Shown: piece after piece, positions 15,520 to 24,383 of the stretch
Layout: each line of letters begins with the position of its first letter
Position numbering within the stretch: the stretch's first letter is position 1
IMG/VR virus record: IMGVR_UViG_3300047444_000318
Location: 1-29,980 of that record
Source of the DNA: a virus
DNA: 29,980 nucleotides
Reading direction: 5' to 3' (one strand)
Made by a program: the position numbers and the translations under genes
Notes under the pieces: model-generated
What the model was told of the DNA's origin: nothing
Database searches by the model: none
What the model saw: the letters and a program-made list of their open reading frames with translations, nothing else

Positions 15520-16271
15520 TGAAGCGTACATTTGTAATTCTTGTAATTCTGTTGGCCAATCTAATTATGCCTCGGCCTTCGAGCGCAACGATCTCTGTAT
15601 TGCACTATTCTTCCACCGTTGCCGAGTGTCTTTCCACCACTCTCTGCGGTCAAACGATTACCTCCACCACATCTGGAAGTTTGCTTACCGCCTATGTTTA
15701 TTGGGCGACGGCAGCAGGAGACACGTTCGTTTGTTCTTCTGGAATGACAAACAATGGAACCGCAGCGACATGGGCAGAAGCTGATCACAAAACGAACACA
15801 GTCTTTAGCATCTATATATGCTATGCCCCAAACGTAGCAAGCGGAATCACAACCGCCACGGCCACGCTTACCGGGGCCACTAATACAACGGTTGGACTTA
15901 TCGTTGCGGAAGTGGCGGGGCTGGCAACTTCTACTCCGCTCGATGTGCATACGAATGGAACTGGTAGTGGAACGAGTTTCAGCGTAGGCCCAACAAGCAC
16001 GACTACGGTTACCAATGAATATGCAGCTTGCATTTTAGCCAAGAATGGTGCTGGAGATCCCATTTCCGGGGTAGGGGCGAACTTTACGGCGCGAGTTGCT
16101 TCTACAAATACTCACATGAACTATTTAGACGCCATTATGTCCTCGACCGGAACAAGAACCTGTTCCGCCAATCTTGCGGGAAGCGTAACGGAATGGGATG
16201 TGGTTATCGCTACTTTTAAAGCGCCGGCAAGCGCAGTTGTAAGACGCAGGGCGCAGGTAATAGGACAATGA
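15519..16271 (+). CDS. Secreted-type protein, paralogue of the next protein's N-terminus
   Basis: The 250-aa protein has a signal peptide (residues 1-23, ending SSA). The rest is a strand-rich single domain with GMTNNG, TWAEADHK, CYAPNV and SVGPTS motifs, each matched in the first 234 residues of the 16268 protein. Four to eight conserved Cys suggest disulphides, so an oxidising compartment. TAATG and ATGA overlaps link it to both neighbours. The C-terminus ends in a short basic tail (VVRRRAQV). Function unknown; fibre-associated or surface protein is likely. Confidence 0.6.
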   Translation: MKRTFVILVILLANLIMPRPSSATISVLHYSSTVAECLSTTLCGQTITSTTSGSLLTAYVYWATAAGDTFVCSSGMTNNGTAATWAEADHKTNTVFSIYICYAPNVASGITTATATLTGATNTTVGLIVAEVAGLATSTPLDVHTNGTGSGTSFSVGPTSTTTVTNEYAACILAKNGAGDPISGVGANFTARVASTNTHMNYLDAIMSSTGTRTCSANLAGSVTEWDVVIATFKAPASAVVRRRAQVIGQ

Positions 16272-19200
16272 AGATTTACAGACTGCTCCCATTCTTAACT
16301 ATATTGTTTTTCTGTACGGTTCCTTCCCACGCGCAAATTGCCGTCCTTCAATATTCCAACACAGCGGCTGAATGCGTTGGGTCGGCTAGTTGCGCGAAGG
16401 CAATTACCGCTACAACCGCCACAACCACGCTAACCACTTACGTGTATTGGCAAACGAGCGGCGGCATTACATTCGCGTGCAATACAGGCATGAGCAACAA
16501 TGGCGGTGCTGTAACCTGGGCAGAAGCTGATCATAAACTGGGAACGGTTTTCTCAATCTATTTGTGCTATGCAAGCAACGTTCCTGCCGGGATCACTACT
16601 GTAACGGCTACGCTATCAGGGGGAACTCCGGTAGCAACCGGAAACATTACGGCGGAGATTTGGGGGCTTGCGACTAGTAGCGCCTTGGATCAGCACACAA
16701 ATGGCACGGTCAGTTCCGCAAGTTCATGGAGCGTCGGTCCTACTTCCTCAACTGCCGTTGCAAATGAATACGAATCCTGCATTGTGGCCGCAAACGGCTC
16801 GGGCAATCCCATTTCAGGCGTAGGTGGTGGATTCACCACTGAAGTATCATCCTCTAACGCTCATATGTATTATCTCGATCAGGTAGTATCCTCCACTGGA
16901 GCAATCACCTGTTCAGGAAACTTCGCGGGATCGGTCGCAGAGGGTGACATTGTAATAGGTTCATTCAAGGTCGGTGCTGGTGGACCTTTTCTAACCGGGA
17001 TCAGTCCCAGCTTGCTAAACATTGGAGATTCATTCACCGTCACGGGAAGCGGGTTTGGAGCCAGCCAAGGAGGAAGCACCATTTCCGTAAACGGGATAAG
17101 TGCTGTAGTCACGGCATGGAGCGCAATCAGCATAACCGCAACAATGCCGCAAGCCAGTAACCCGTTAGTGGCAAAAGTCACCGTTTCTGGGGTAAACAGC
17201 AACCCAAAGACAACCTATACTTACGCTGTCACCGCAGTTCTACCAAAATATTTAATGGCAACCACGATCAATTCCGCAAACATGCCAGGATTGTTCGCAT
17301 CTCCGGTGACAAAGACAGTCAAATCCTCTGGTGGTGACTATACAACGCTTCAGGCAGCCGTCAATGCGATTGGATCGGACGCTCCAAACTGTAATGAGAT
17401 AATTACCGTGGATGCAGGCTATACGGCTGGAACCTTTGGCGGTGGAGGGCATTTAATATATCACTACACCTGTCCATCGGGAGCATACGTCTGGATCAGA
17501 TCATCCGGCTATGCCTCACTCCCCGCACAAGGACAGACGGTCTGCACAACGACTATTTCCAGCGTGTCGGAGAATGCAGGACAGACGGTTGCAACCTTTA
17601 CAACCTCCCGTAACCACCTATTGAGCACCAACGCCCTCGTCCGCATCAAGGGAGTTACGGATACGAATTTCAACGGAGACTATTCAATAACTGTCACGGG
17701 GGCTAATACCTTCACTGTCCCCAATACCATTGCCGGATCAAACGCATCCTCCAGCGGCGGAACAATGATCCCAGTAAGTCTCTATCTCGCTCCGGCAAAC
17801 TGTCCTGACATTTCCAATATGTTCGTGATTGCCAAGACGGCGGGAAGTTCAGGCGACGATGCCATCCAGATTAGAGATGAGCCGCAGAGCGGAAGTACAG
17901 CCAGTTCGGGCCTGATTATTACCGGAATGTATGTGAAAGTCACGACAGGCGCGGAGATGTTTGTAGGAATGTATGTGGGATCTAACGGAACTACCACGGA
18001 TCTTAATTTCGTCAATCACGTCATTATCGACCGTGCTTACTTTCCCATCCCATCGAGTACAAACATCGGCTACATTGTGGAAATGCAAGGGCCCTGGAAT
18101 GCTCTAGTTGATTCTTACATCGACGGAGCAAAAGACCTTAGCGGTGACTTTAGCGAGGACTATGACTTATGGCTTGTTTGGGCGCCCGGTCCTTACAAGA
18201 TAGTGGATAACTACATCGGGGGGATTGCCACGCAATGCGCCTTCTTCGGTGGAGACAACATTCATTCTCCAGGACAGCCGCTTGCAAGTGACATTGAATA
18301 CCGAACAAACACATGCTTTAAGGACTTCACGAATCGTGCCAATACGATTTCAGCTAAGAATGATATTGAATCAAAAGCAGCTCTAAGAGTACTGATCGAC
18401 GGTAACACGTTTGAATACTCGTGGAACAGCAATACAGGAAGCAATCAATTCGGCGCCATGATGGTGTTTTACCCACAGAATCCCAATGTGACAGATACTT
18501 GGGTGACGAATCAGGACTTTACCGTTAGCAACAACGATATGCAGCATTTTGGAACGGAAATGTTTGCTGTATCTGGAATCGCCACATCCGCGAATCACTC
18601 CAATGTATATTCCAATCGCCTAACCTTCTCGAACGATCTAGCAAGAGACATCAACACAGTAACCTACGACACGGGTCTTGGTGGAAACCTTCAGGCCAAT
18701 TTGATGATTCAGCGTGGTGCAACCGGCACGCAGGCTCCCGACAACCTGATTATGAATCACACCGCCGCGTACGGCTCAGTGTCGAATGGGGGATTTTACG
18801 CTTATACTGACATGCTCGGTTGCGGAATTATCGGCCACATCCCCGATTGGCAGTACCATGCAAATACAACTCTTCTCGATAATGAGTGGATCGGGGATTG
18901 CCAGTCTACCTACGACGGATTTTTTAATGCAGGAATATTTATAAATCCGCTCTATACGGGAAACGTGCATGTAGGGTACACGGCGGGCGACTTTTCAACG
19001 GCAGGTGTGGGAAATGCTTTTCCTGCTGGCACTGCGGCTAGTCCCCCGGCTGGAATGTTTAACAACTATTCCGTATGCAATGGAGTACCATCTGGACCGA
19101 TCAATGCCTGTGCGCTCCAATCAGGGAGCACCTATCACAACTCAGCAAATTGCGATAACGCCGACTGTGGTCCAAACCTGGTTACATTGAATACTGCACA

Positions 19201-19309
19201 GGTTCTGGGAAACGATACAACTTCTTTCGGTCCTCGTTTAACTGATTTCCCCGCTGTAGGTACATCCATCCCCGCAGGCGTAACGATTAAGGGAGTGACG
19301 ATACATTAA
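16268..19309 (+). CDS. Large modular spike-like protein
   Basis: The 1013-aa protein has several domains. A signal peptide (1-22, ending SHA-Q) is followed by a domain paralogous to the preceding protein (23-234). An IPT/TIG Ig-like domain follows (about 240-319; ISPSLLNIGDSFTVTGSGF). A pectin-lyase-type beta-helix (about 345-900) opens with SSGGDYTTLQAAVNAI. Within the helix, residues 425-500 are an inserted strand unit like that in the 13175 protein. The C-terminal 100 residues are Cys/Asn-rich. The architecture suits a tail spike acting on surface polysaccharide, but catalytic residues cannot be assigned and the signal peptide argues for secretion. The DNA is more AT-rich than the head genes. 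Confidence 0.6.
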   Translation: MKIYRLLPFLTILFFCTVPSHAQIAVLQYSNTAAECVGSASCAKAITATTATTTLTTYVYWQTSGGITFACNTGMSNNGGAVTWAEADHKLGTVFSIYLCYASNVPAGITTVTATLSGGTPVATGNITAEIWGLATSSALDQHTNGTVSSASSWSVGPTSSTAVANEYESCIVAANGSGNPISGVGGGFTTEVSSSNAHMYYLDQVVSSTGAITCSGNFAGSVAEGDIVIGSFKVGAGGPFLTGISPSLLNIGDSFTVTGSGFGASQGGSTISVNGISAVVTAWSAISITATMPQASNPLVAKVTVSGVNSNPKTTYTYAVTAVLPKYLMATTINSANMPGLFASPVTKTVKSSGGDYTTLQAAVNAIGSDAPNCNEIITVDAGYTAGTFGGGGHLIYHYTCPSGAYVWIRSSGYASLPAQGQTVCTTTISSVSENAGQTVATFTTSRNHLLSTNALVRIKGVTDTNFNGDYSITVTGANTFTVPNTIAGSNASSSGGTMIPVSLYLAPANCPDISNMFVIAKTAGSSGDDAIQIRDEPQSGSTASSGLIITGMYVKVTTGAEMFVGMYVGSNGTTTDLNFVNHVIIDRAYFPIPSSTNIGYIVEMQGPWNALVDSYIDGAKDLSGDFSEDYDLWLVWAPGPYKIVDNYIGGIATQCAFFGGDNIHSPGQPLASDIEYRTNTCFKDFTNRANTISAKNDIESKAALRVLIDGNTFEYSWNSNTGSNQFGAMMVFYPQNPNVTDTWVTNQDFTVSNNDMQHFGTEMFAVSGIATSANHSNVYSNRLTFSNDLARDINTVTYDTGLGGNLQANLMIQRGATGTQAPDNLIMNHTAAYGSVSNGGFYAYTDMLGCGIIGHIPDWQYHANTTLLDNEWIGDCQSTYDGFFNAGIFINPLYTGNVHVGYTAGDFSTAGVGNAFPAGTAASPPAGMFNNYSVCNGVPSGPINACALQSGSTYHNSANCDNADCGPNLVTLNTAQVLGNDTTSFGPRLTDFPAVGTSIPAGVTIKGVTIH

Positions 19310-19316
19310 AACGCAT

Positions 19317-20735
19317 ATGCCAGTTAATATAAAAGACGATGGAAATTGGGAGTGCATCTACGGCGGCCCCTACAAAGGGCTGAACGCGCAGATGCCCGCG
19401 AACCTCATCGACCCCGCCGAAGCAACCACCGTCAATAACTGGATGCTCCGAAATGCGACTCTCCAATCACGGCCCCAATTCATCCCCTGGACCACCGACA
19501 ACGGCGGCACCAATCCCTACACCGGATGCGGGACTTTCCTATCGCCGGCCCAGTTTTACCACACCTTTGCCACCGATACGGTCGGCAACCTCTACAACCT
19601 CAACGGCTCCACAAATACTCTTGAGTTCGTAGCTAACTTTTCGCATCTGACCGGGACCAATCCTCTCCAGTGGCGGGTCATCAACTCTACCAACACCGCC
19701 CAGTCCGCGCTCTACATGGTCAACGGGGCACAGACGGTTTGCTCGTGGGATGGGACAACCGGGCCAGCGGGCGGGGGAGCGATCGTCACCACTCACCTTG
19801 GATCAGGAGGGACGGGGTATGCAGTCAATGACACTGGCACGCTTACTGCCGGAGGAGCCAACGCAACCTATATCATCACCAGTGTCAGCGGAGGAGTCGT
19901 CACCGGATACACCATCACCGGAGCTGGTACTGGATACTTTGTGGGAAGCTCGGCTACTGCAACAGGAGGCGGCCAGCCTGGAGTTGGCGTGGGCCTTACT
20001 ATCTACGTTGACTCGGTTGCCGGAGGAGGACCGCAACAAGATGTAGTGGTGGTGAGCGCCACGACAATCGGTGCGCGGTATATCGGGACGCTCGCCCAAC
20101 ACGCGATCCTCGCCAACACCATCGGGATTGCCGGAACCGATGGGCCGTTCACAATCCGATGGAGCGCGGTTGGCCTCCCTTTGGTATTCGATCCCGCCGT
20201 CAACATCAACGCGGGATTCAATATCGAGATTGACTTCGCGGACGCTATCACCGGGATGATGTTCCTCGGACGGGTGGCCTATATCTTCCACCGCACAGGC
20301 ATAACGGAGATGTCCCCGACAGGCGTGGGTACCGCCCCCTTCGACTTTAACCACATCTGGAACGCTCAAGACGGCACCGGCAGCATCTACCCCTACACCA
20401 TCGCCCAATACGGCCAGTTCGGAGCCTTCGCCTCGACCGAGAACATCTACATGGTCCAGAACTATCAATTCCAGCCAATCGGCGGCCAGGCGCGAGATGC
20501 CATCTATGCCGACATCCACGCATCGTTGCAACAGATCGGCAGCAATCAAATCATGGGCACCATCGCTCCTGCCTACAACGACAACTACATCTACACCACC
20601 TACCAACTCTACATGCCCTCTTCGCTCACCGACACGGTAATGTGGCAATATTCGATCGAAGGCGGGTATTGGGAACGATTTACCTTCACCGGGGAAAGGG
20701 TGACAGGCATCCCGACTTTTTGCCTGACTAAATAA
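19317..20735 (+). CDS. Tail protein, P22 gp10-like stabilisation candidate
   Basis: The 472-aa protein has an N-terminus (GPYKGLNAQMPANLIDP then ATTVNNWMLRN, about 17-46) that follows the GGLNxxxPP...EAxxxxNW pattern of podovirus tail-stabilisation or tubular proteins. Residues about 155-240 are an inserted Gly-rich strand repeat (GSGGTGYAVNDTGTL, GAGTGYFVG), often seen as a bead in phage tails. The C-terminal half is strand-rich with repeated Tyr/Trp. The SD is poor and the start follows the previous stop by 7 nt. The role would be closing the head after packaging; a tailspike-attached hub is the alternative. Confidence 0.6.
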   Translation: MPVNIKDDGNWECIYGGPYKGLNAQMPANLIDPAEATTVNNWMLRNATLQSRPQFIPWTTDNGGTNPYTGCGTFLSPAQFYHTFATDTVGNLYNLNGSTNTLEFVANFSHLTGTNPLQWRVINSTNTAQSALYMVNGAQTVCSWDGTTGPAGGGAIVTTHLGSGGTGYAVNDTGTLTAGGANATYIITSVSGGVVTGYTITGAGTGYFVGSSATATGGGQPGVGVGLTIYVDSVAGGGPQQDVVVVSATTIGARYIGTLAQHAILANTIGIAGTDGPFTIRWSAVGLPLVFDPAVNINAGFNIEIDFADAITGMMFLGRVAYIFHRTGITEMSPTGVGTAPFDFNHIWNAQDGTGSIYPYTIAQYGQFGAFASTENIYMVQNYQFQPIGGQARDAIYADIHASLQQIGSNQIMGTIAPAYNDNYIYTTYQLYMPSSLTDTVMWQYSIEGGYWERFTFTGERVTGIPTFCLTK

Positions 20736-21544
20736 TGTCAGTTTCATTCAATCCGACAAATGGCTCAACCATTGCCTTCGGGAATGTGGTGGTGGGCGCG
20801 AGTGCGTCTCAATCATGGACCGTCAAGCAAACAGGCGCGACCGCTTATTATCAAACTGATTCGATCGTGATGAGTGGATCAGGTAACGCGCAATTTGGCA
20901 CCAGCGACCCCGGACCTCTTTACGGAACCGATAGCAACGACGCGCCGATTATATTTGGTCCAACAGCACTTGGTGCTTTTTCGGTAACGATGACAGTTAC
21001 CTATCGGACAGGTCAAAATGGCGCGCCCATAGGCGGACCTTCCACCACTATTTACACACTTACCGGGACAGGAATCAGCAATCCCTCCCCACCTCCTGCT
21101 ACCGAAACCACGAGCCTCCTCCAAGTATTCAGGTATCTACTCGTCCCCTCGCTCGGGACAACGGGGAAGGTGCTTTCCTACTATAACGCCGGGGTGTTTG
21201 ATGATTCAGCGGATGCCGCCACTTACATCTACAAGGCCGAGGACATCATCGCTGACCGGGTGCCGACGACCCGCCGCGTAATCGTCACCTACATCGACAT
21301 CGGCGTGGCCACCCTCCACGTCACAGTCAATGCGGTTAATGATAACGGTGTGATCGTCACCCAGCAAGTTGCGATCACCATCGGCACGGTCGGAGCGTCA
21401 GGATTGATCTCCACCGCCTTTGCCGATCTCGCGGTCACAGGCTACCGCCCCCAGATCACCCTCTTCCGCGCAGCGGACGGCGGGCCGATTGCCATCTCTC
21501 ACGTCGTCGCAACCGGGACTGTGGAGAAGGAGGTCACGCTGTAA
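20735..21544 (+). CDS. Tail-associated protein with HYDIN/ASH-type Ig domain
   Basis: The 269-aa protein has residues about 1-115 reading as a choice-of-anchor D/ASPM-SPD-2-Hydin sandwich (SFNPTNGSTIAFGNVVVGAS and later GAFSVTMTVTYRTG). A Pro-rich linker (SNPSPPPATET) leads to a second strand-rich domain about 125-269, with YNAGVFDDSADAAT and Val/Thr-rich strands. No signal peptide is present, so it should be made in the cytoplasm, as a virion part would be. TAATG links on both sides. Confidence 0.6.
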   Translation: MSVSFNPTNGSTIAFGNVVVGASASQSWTVKQTGATAYYQTDSIVMSGSGNAQFGTSDPGPLYGTDSNDAPIIFGPTALGAFSVTMTVTYRTGQNGAPIGGPSTTIYTLTGTGISNPSPPPATETTSLLQVFRYLLVPSLGTTGKVLSYYNAGVFDDSADAATYIYKAEDIIADRVPTTRRVIVTYIDIGVATLHVTVNAVNDNGVIVTQQVAITIGTVGASGLISTAFADLAVTGYRPQITLFRAADGGPIAISHVVATGTVEKEVTL

Positions 21545-21936
21545 TGGGCCAAATTCCCCGTAAGCCCGGCTACCCAATCACCCTTGATAGCGTCTATAGC
21601 TACCTCGAACTTGTCTGCAATGTGCTCGCGCATAAGGTGAGCTTCGGCTCAACCTTCAATGCCAACGGGACAGGCAACAACGATGTGGATAACAATATGG
21701 ATTGCTGGAAGGCGACCGGGACCACCGCCGGCGCAGCGAACACCGAGTTCGTTGTCCACCATAACCTGACACGTATCCCGATTATGTTCATCGGCTTCAC
21801 TGACGATGGCGGGGTACTCTACTCGTATTATGGGGGAATGACCGCCTGGACCGCCGCGACGAGCGCGGGGAACGATGGCAGCATCTACCTGAAATGTACG
21901 ACTGCGAGTTCGCATTATCGCATTATCATTTTCTAG
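21544..21936 (+). CDS. Hypothetical tail protein
   Basis: The 130-aa protein has a short helical start (residues 1-32), a Gly/Asn stretch (37-52), then TEFVVHHNLTRIP and YYGGMTAWTAAT, finishing LKCTTASSHYRIIIF. That C-terminal layout (a histidine-bearing NLxRIP strand, then a Trp-Thr-Ala turn and a final strand) is common in small tail or fibre-tip proteins of environmental phages. Specific role unknown. TAATG overlap upstream. Confidence 0.55.
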   Translation: MGQIPRKPGYPITLDSVYSYLELVCNVLAHKVSFGSTFNANGTGNNDVDNNMDCWKATGTTAGAANTEFVVHHNLTRIPIMFIGFTDDGGVLYSYYGGMTAWTAATSAGNDGSIYLKCTTASSHYRIIIF

Positions 21937-21957
21937 CTGTGGTAAAATGGAGCCAAG

Positions 21958-22359
21958 ATGAGCAACGTGAATGTAATTTTAGATTCCGCATCGGTGCAGG
22001 TGATCGACATCACCAGCTCGACCTATCGCGTCAACTCGCCCGTCGGCAACATCACTCTCGTCGGGAGCGAGGCGAGCTACCAGTCCTTTGCAGCGATCGC
22101 CACCGCCGGTACCGCTCTCACCCTTCCCGCCACTACCATCTGGGTAGTGTATGTGAAAAATTTGGATGCCGCCGCGACCCTGACCGTCCAAGTGCAACCG
22201 ACAGGTGGAGCGTTGCCGAGTGCCGCGAACTCCCCGGTCCTGCCGCCCGGCGGAGTCTACATCTACTGGGCGCCCGTCGAATCGAGTGGAGGCATCACCG
22301 CCGTCACTCTGAAGAGTAGTGCCGGCCCGACCGCAGCCGAGATTTTGCTCGCAGCATAG
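21958..22359 (+). CDS. Small strand-rich structural protein
   Basis: The 133-aa Ig-like protein has alternating strands (VILDSASVQVID, WVVYVKNLDAAATLTVQV) and a Pro/Gly loop (SPVLPPGGVYIYWAP). GGAG (21949-21952) is 5 nt from ATG. This build resembles small virion proteins that decorate tails or heads. No family named. Confidence 0.55.
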   Translation: MSNVNVILDSASVQVIDITSSTYRVNSPVGNITLVGSEASYQSFAAIATAGTALTLPATTIWVVYVKNLDAAATLTVQVQPTGGALPSAANSPVLPPGGVYIYWAPVESSGGITAVTLKSSAGPTAAEILLAA

Positions 22360-22363
22360 GAGG
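22358..22363 (+). promoter_or_regulatory. Strong SD for a small membrane protein
   Basis: AGGAGG sits 4 nt before GTG 22368 and 16 nt before the in-frame ATG 22380. The only ATG in between (22366) opens a four-codon frame, so the GTG is the likely start. Confidence 0.45.
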
Positions 22364-22367
22364 CCAT

Positions 22368-22478
22368 GTGGAAGAACTAATGCTCATTATGCGAATCGTG
22401 GAGGTGACTTGTGTGGTCATCTATACCACCTACATCGCCCGATACGTTCGATATAAGATGAGGAAAAAGGGAAAGTAA
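22368..22478 (+). CDS. 36-aa single-helix membrane protein
   Basis: GTG start after AGGAGG. An acidic N-terminus (EE) is followed by a hydrophobic helix (about residues 4-25, LMLIMRIVEVTCVVIYTTYI) and a strongly basic tail (RYKMRKKGK), which predicts N-out/C-in insertion. Its stop abuts the next gene's ATG (TAAATG). It may be a holin-like or small regulatory membrane protein; no lysis partner is visible. Confidence 0.5.
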   Translation: MEELMLIMRIVEVTCVVIYTTYIARYVRYKMRKKGK

Positions 22479-23225
22479 ATGTCCATCTCCCCAGGATCAG
22501 CGACCAAGCCGATTTCCTATTTCGTCCCCTACGTCATCGACGCCCTCCAGGGCCGAACCGACGTGGCGACGATCGCGCCCAAGTACATCAAGAGGGCGAT
22601 TCAGGAAATCTGTGAATCAATGCCTTTCGAGGAGTTGAAGCTAACCGGCCCGACCGTCGCCCTTACGACCGGCCAGCCCTACTACCCCGTCTCGACCTTC
22701 CTCCAGCCGGGCGATGATTATGTCCAGATCCCCTCCTTCTGCATCTTCGTCGATTACCCCACTAACACCGTCCTCACCACAATGCAATACAAAACGGTAA
22801 TGGCCATCGATCCGATGACCGGCAGCGCCACGCAAGGTTTGCCGTCGAGGTGGACAAGGTTCGGAACGCAAATATTCGTCGGCCCCACCCCTAACCAGGC
22901 TTGGACCGTCTTCATGCGCTACCAGAAACGCCACAGCTTCCCCCTTGACGAGACGAATCTAGGGGGGACGATGGTCTACGTTCCCGACACCTGGGAAGAG
23001 ATCGTGGCGTATGCGGCAGCCGAAAGGATCGCGGTCGTCAAGCGGTGGAACGACCAAGCCCAATTTTTACATCAACTTTTATGGGGCGACCCAGAATCTA
23101 AAACCAGTGAAGGAAAACTTTCTCGCCCTGGATTAATAGCTGCAAGAACCATCCAGATTGAAAGAGACGGCCAACATAATTCACGGCAACTGATGATCCG
23201 AACATCAAGGTATGGACCGCGATGA
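22479..23225 (+). CDS. Head-to-tail adaptor protein, gp4/gp11-like
   Basis: The 248-aa protein has an N-terminal helix pair (residues about 10-50, IAPKYIKRAIQEICE) followed by phrases typical of podovirus adaptors: GQPYYPVSTFL (about 66-76), LPSRWTRFGTQIFVGPTP (about 122-139) and FMRYQKRHSFP. These proteins sit below the portal and attach the tail. The last about 165 nt (from about 23060) change to AT-rich codons, right where the endonuclease gene follows. Its stop overlaps that gene by ATGA. Confidence 0.75.
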   Translation: MSISPGSATKPISYFVPYVIDALQGRTDVATIAPKYIKRAIQEICESMPFEELKLTGPTVALTTGQPYYPVSTFLQPGDDYVQIPSFCIFVDYPTNTVLTTMQYKTVMAIDPMTGSATQGLPSRWTRFGTQIFVGPTPNQAWTVFMRYQKRHSFPLDETNLGGTMVYVPDTWEEIVAYAAAERIAVVKRWNDQAQFLHQLLWGDPESKTSEGKLSRPGLIAARTIQIERDGQHNSRQLMIRTSRYGPR

Positions 23226-23656
23226 AACCAATGCCATTACGTAAGCCTGATTTAATTGGACCTCGGATGAAAAATCGTGCGTTTTATTCTGCACATCTGC
23301 GTAAAAGAAAGAAGCATCAAGAATGGTTAAAACGCAATAAGCAGAGAGTTTTAGATGGTAAGAATCGTTGGGCCAAAAATAATTATGAAAAGATTCGTCA
23401 TTATGGGCTTAAAAATAACTATTCATCCAGTCTTCAAGAATACGAATTGATTTGGAAATCGCAAGGATACTTATGTGCAATTTGTAAACGTCCCAAACTT
23501 CCTGAAGAGAAAACTTTTTGTTTAGACCACAATCATGTAACAAAGAAAAATAGAGGGATTCTTTGCCATAAATGTAACATGGGTATTGGTTATTTTAAAG
23601 AGAGTGTTGAATCCCTGCAACATGCGGTAGAATATCTAGAGAAGTGGAAAGGTTAA
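23222..23656 (+). CDS. Endonuclease VII-like HNH nuclease
   Basis: The 144-aa protein has a basic helical N-terminus (residues 1-70, many Lys/Arg), then LCAICKRP (about 84-91), CLDHNHVTKKNRGILCHKCN (about 100-119) and GIGYFKES. The CxxC, DHNH and CxxCN arrangement is the zinc-binding His-Me core of recombination endonuclease VII. In T4 that enzyme resolves branched DNA before packaging; stand-alone copies inside structural operons are often mobile HNH endonucleases. This one is far more AT-rich than its neighbours, which favours recent mobile arrival. No neighbouring frame is broken. Confidence 0.85.
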   Translation: MKPMPLRKPDLIGPRMKNRAFYSAHLRKRKKHQEWLKRNKQRVLDGKNRWAKNNYEKIRHYGLKNNYSSSLQEYELIWKSQGYLCAICKRPKLPEEKTFCLDHNHVTKKNRGILCHKCNMGIGYFKESVESLQHAVEYLEKWKG

Positions 23657-23660
23657 ATCA

Positions 23661-24383
23661 ATGGCAGGAATTTCTGGAGCCCTCGCATACGATCCCGGAC
23701 AGCTCGCCGGCCTCAACCCCGGCGCGAATAACTCTGGTCAACCTGGCACGACTCTTGGCCCGATGTCCACGACTGGTGTGCTTGGCGGAAGCGCCGGTAA
23801 CCCCATGATCCCATCGATGCCGAATGGTCAGGGTGTCAATACCGCCGCGCCGATGCCCGCCGGATCGTCCGACCCTTACTCCACCTCGGGTGCAACCTCA
23901 GCCATCGCTGGCCTCGGAGGAGGCGCGGGGCAGACAGGCGCACTCGGGCAGGGATTCACCGGCTCCGACCTCGCCAAGTCGCTCCAATCGAGCGGCTACC
24001 GGGGAGGCGTTGGCACTGCATTATCACAATTTCTCCAGTCCGGTGCGGGTTTCAATCCCGCCGCCGCGCAAGCCATGATTGCCGCACTCCAACCCCAATT
24101 TGCGAAGGGTCAGGCTAATCTGATGGAACAGTTCGGAGCGACTGGGCAATCCGCCAGCTCCCCTGCCGCCCTAGCGATGGGCGATTACATGGCTCAGGAA
24201 AACCTCGATGTCGGTCAACTATTGAGCGGAATGTACGAGCAGTCGATTCAAAATTACATGGGCGTCCTCGAATCTTCCAAGACTGCTCCCAAGGCACCGT
24301 GGTGGCAAGCGGCATCTTCGCTCATCGGATCGCTCACAGGAGGTGGAGTGTCGTATTCCTCCACTAACACTACAAATGGCTGA
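23661..24383 (+). CDS. Putative internal virion protein, small
   Basis: The 240-aa protein has a Gly/Pro/Ser-rich, probably disordered first half (1-105), then a helical Ala/Gln-rich half (106-215) with AQAMIAALQPQFAKGQANL and NLDVGQLLSGMYEQ. No Cys, no signal. This shape and the position after the neck genes fit an ejected internal protein of short-tailed phages. AAAGG lies 9 nt upstream. The end overlaps the next gene by 8 nt. Confidence 0.55.
   Translation: MAGISGALAYDPGQLAGLNPGANNSGQPGTTLGPMSTTGVLGGSAGNPMIPSMPNGQGVNTAAPMPAGSSDPYSTSGATSAIAGLGGGAGQTGALGQGFTGSDLAKSLQSSGYRGGVGTALSQFLQSGAGFNPAAAQAMIAALQPQFAKGQANLMEQFGATGQSASSPAALAMGDYMAQENLDVGQLLSGMYEQSIQNYMGVLESSKTAPKAPWWQAASSLIGSLTGGGVSYSSTNTTNG

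Noticed and set aside
19803-20747. 314-codon open frame on the minus strand
   Set aside because: It lies wholly against the tail protein at 19317-20735, has a low-complexity Val/Asp/Gly content expected from an antisense frame of GC-rich DNA, and no neighbour reads that way.
21940-21948. TGGTAAAAT, a good extended -10 match
   Set aside because: A start about 7 nt downstream would leave out the GGAG SD of the gene at 21958, and there is no -35; it is probably chance.
21894-22319. 141-codon + frame overlapping two structural genes
   Set aside because: Arg/His-rich shadow of the 21958-22359 gene; that gene has a proper SD and strand-rich protein.
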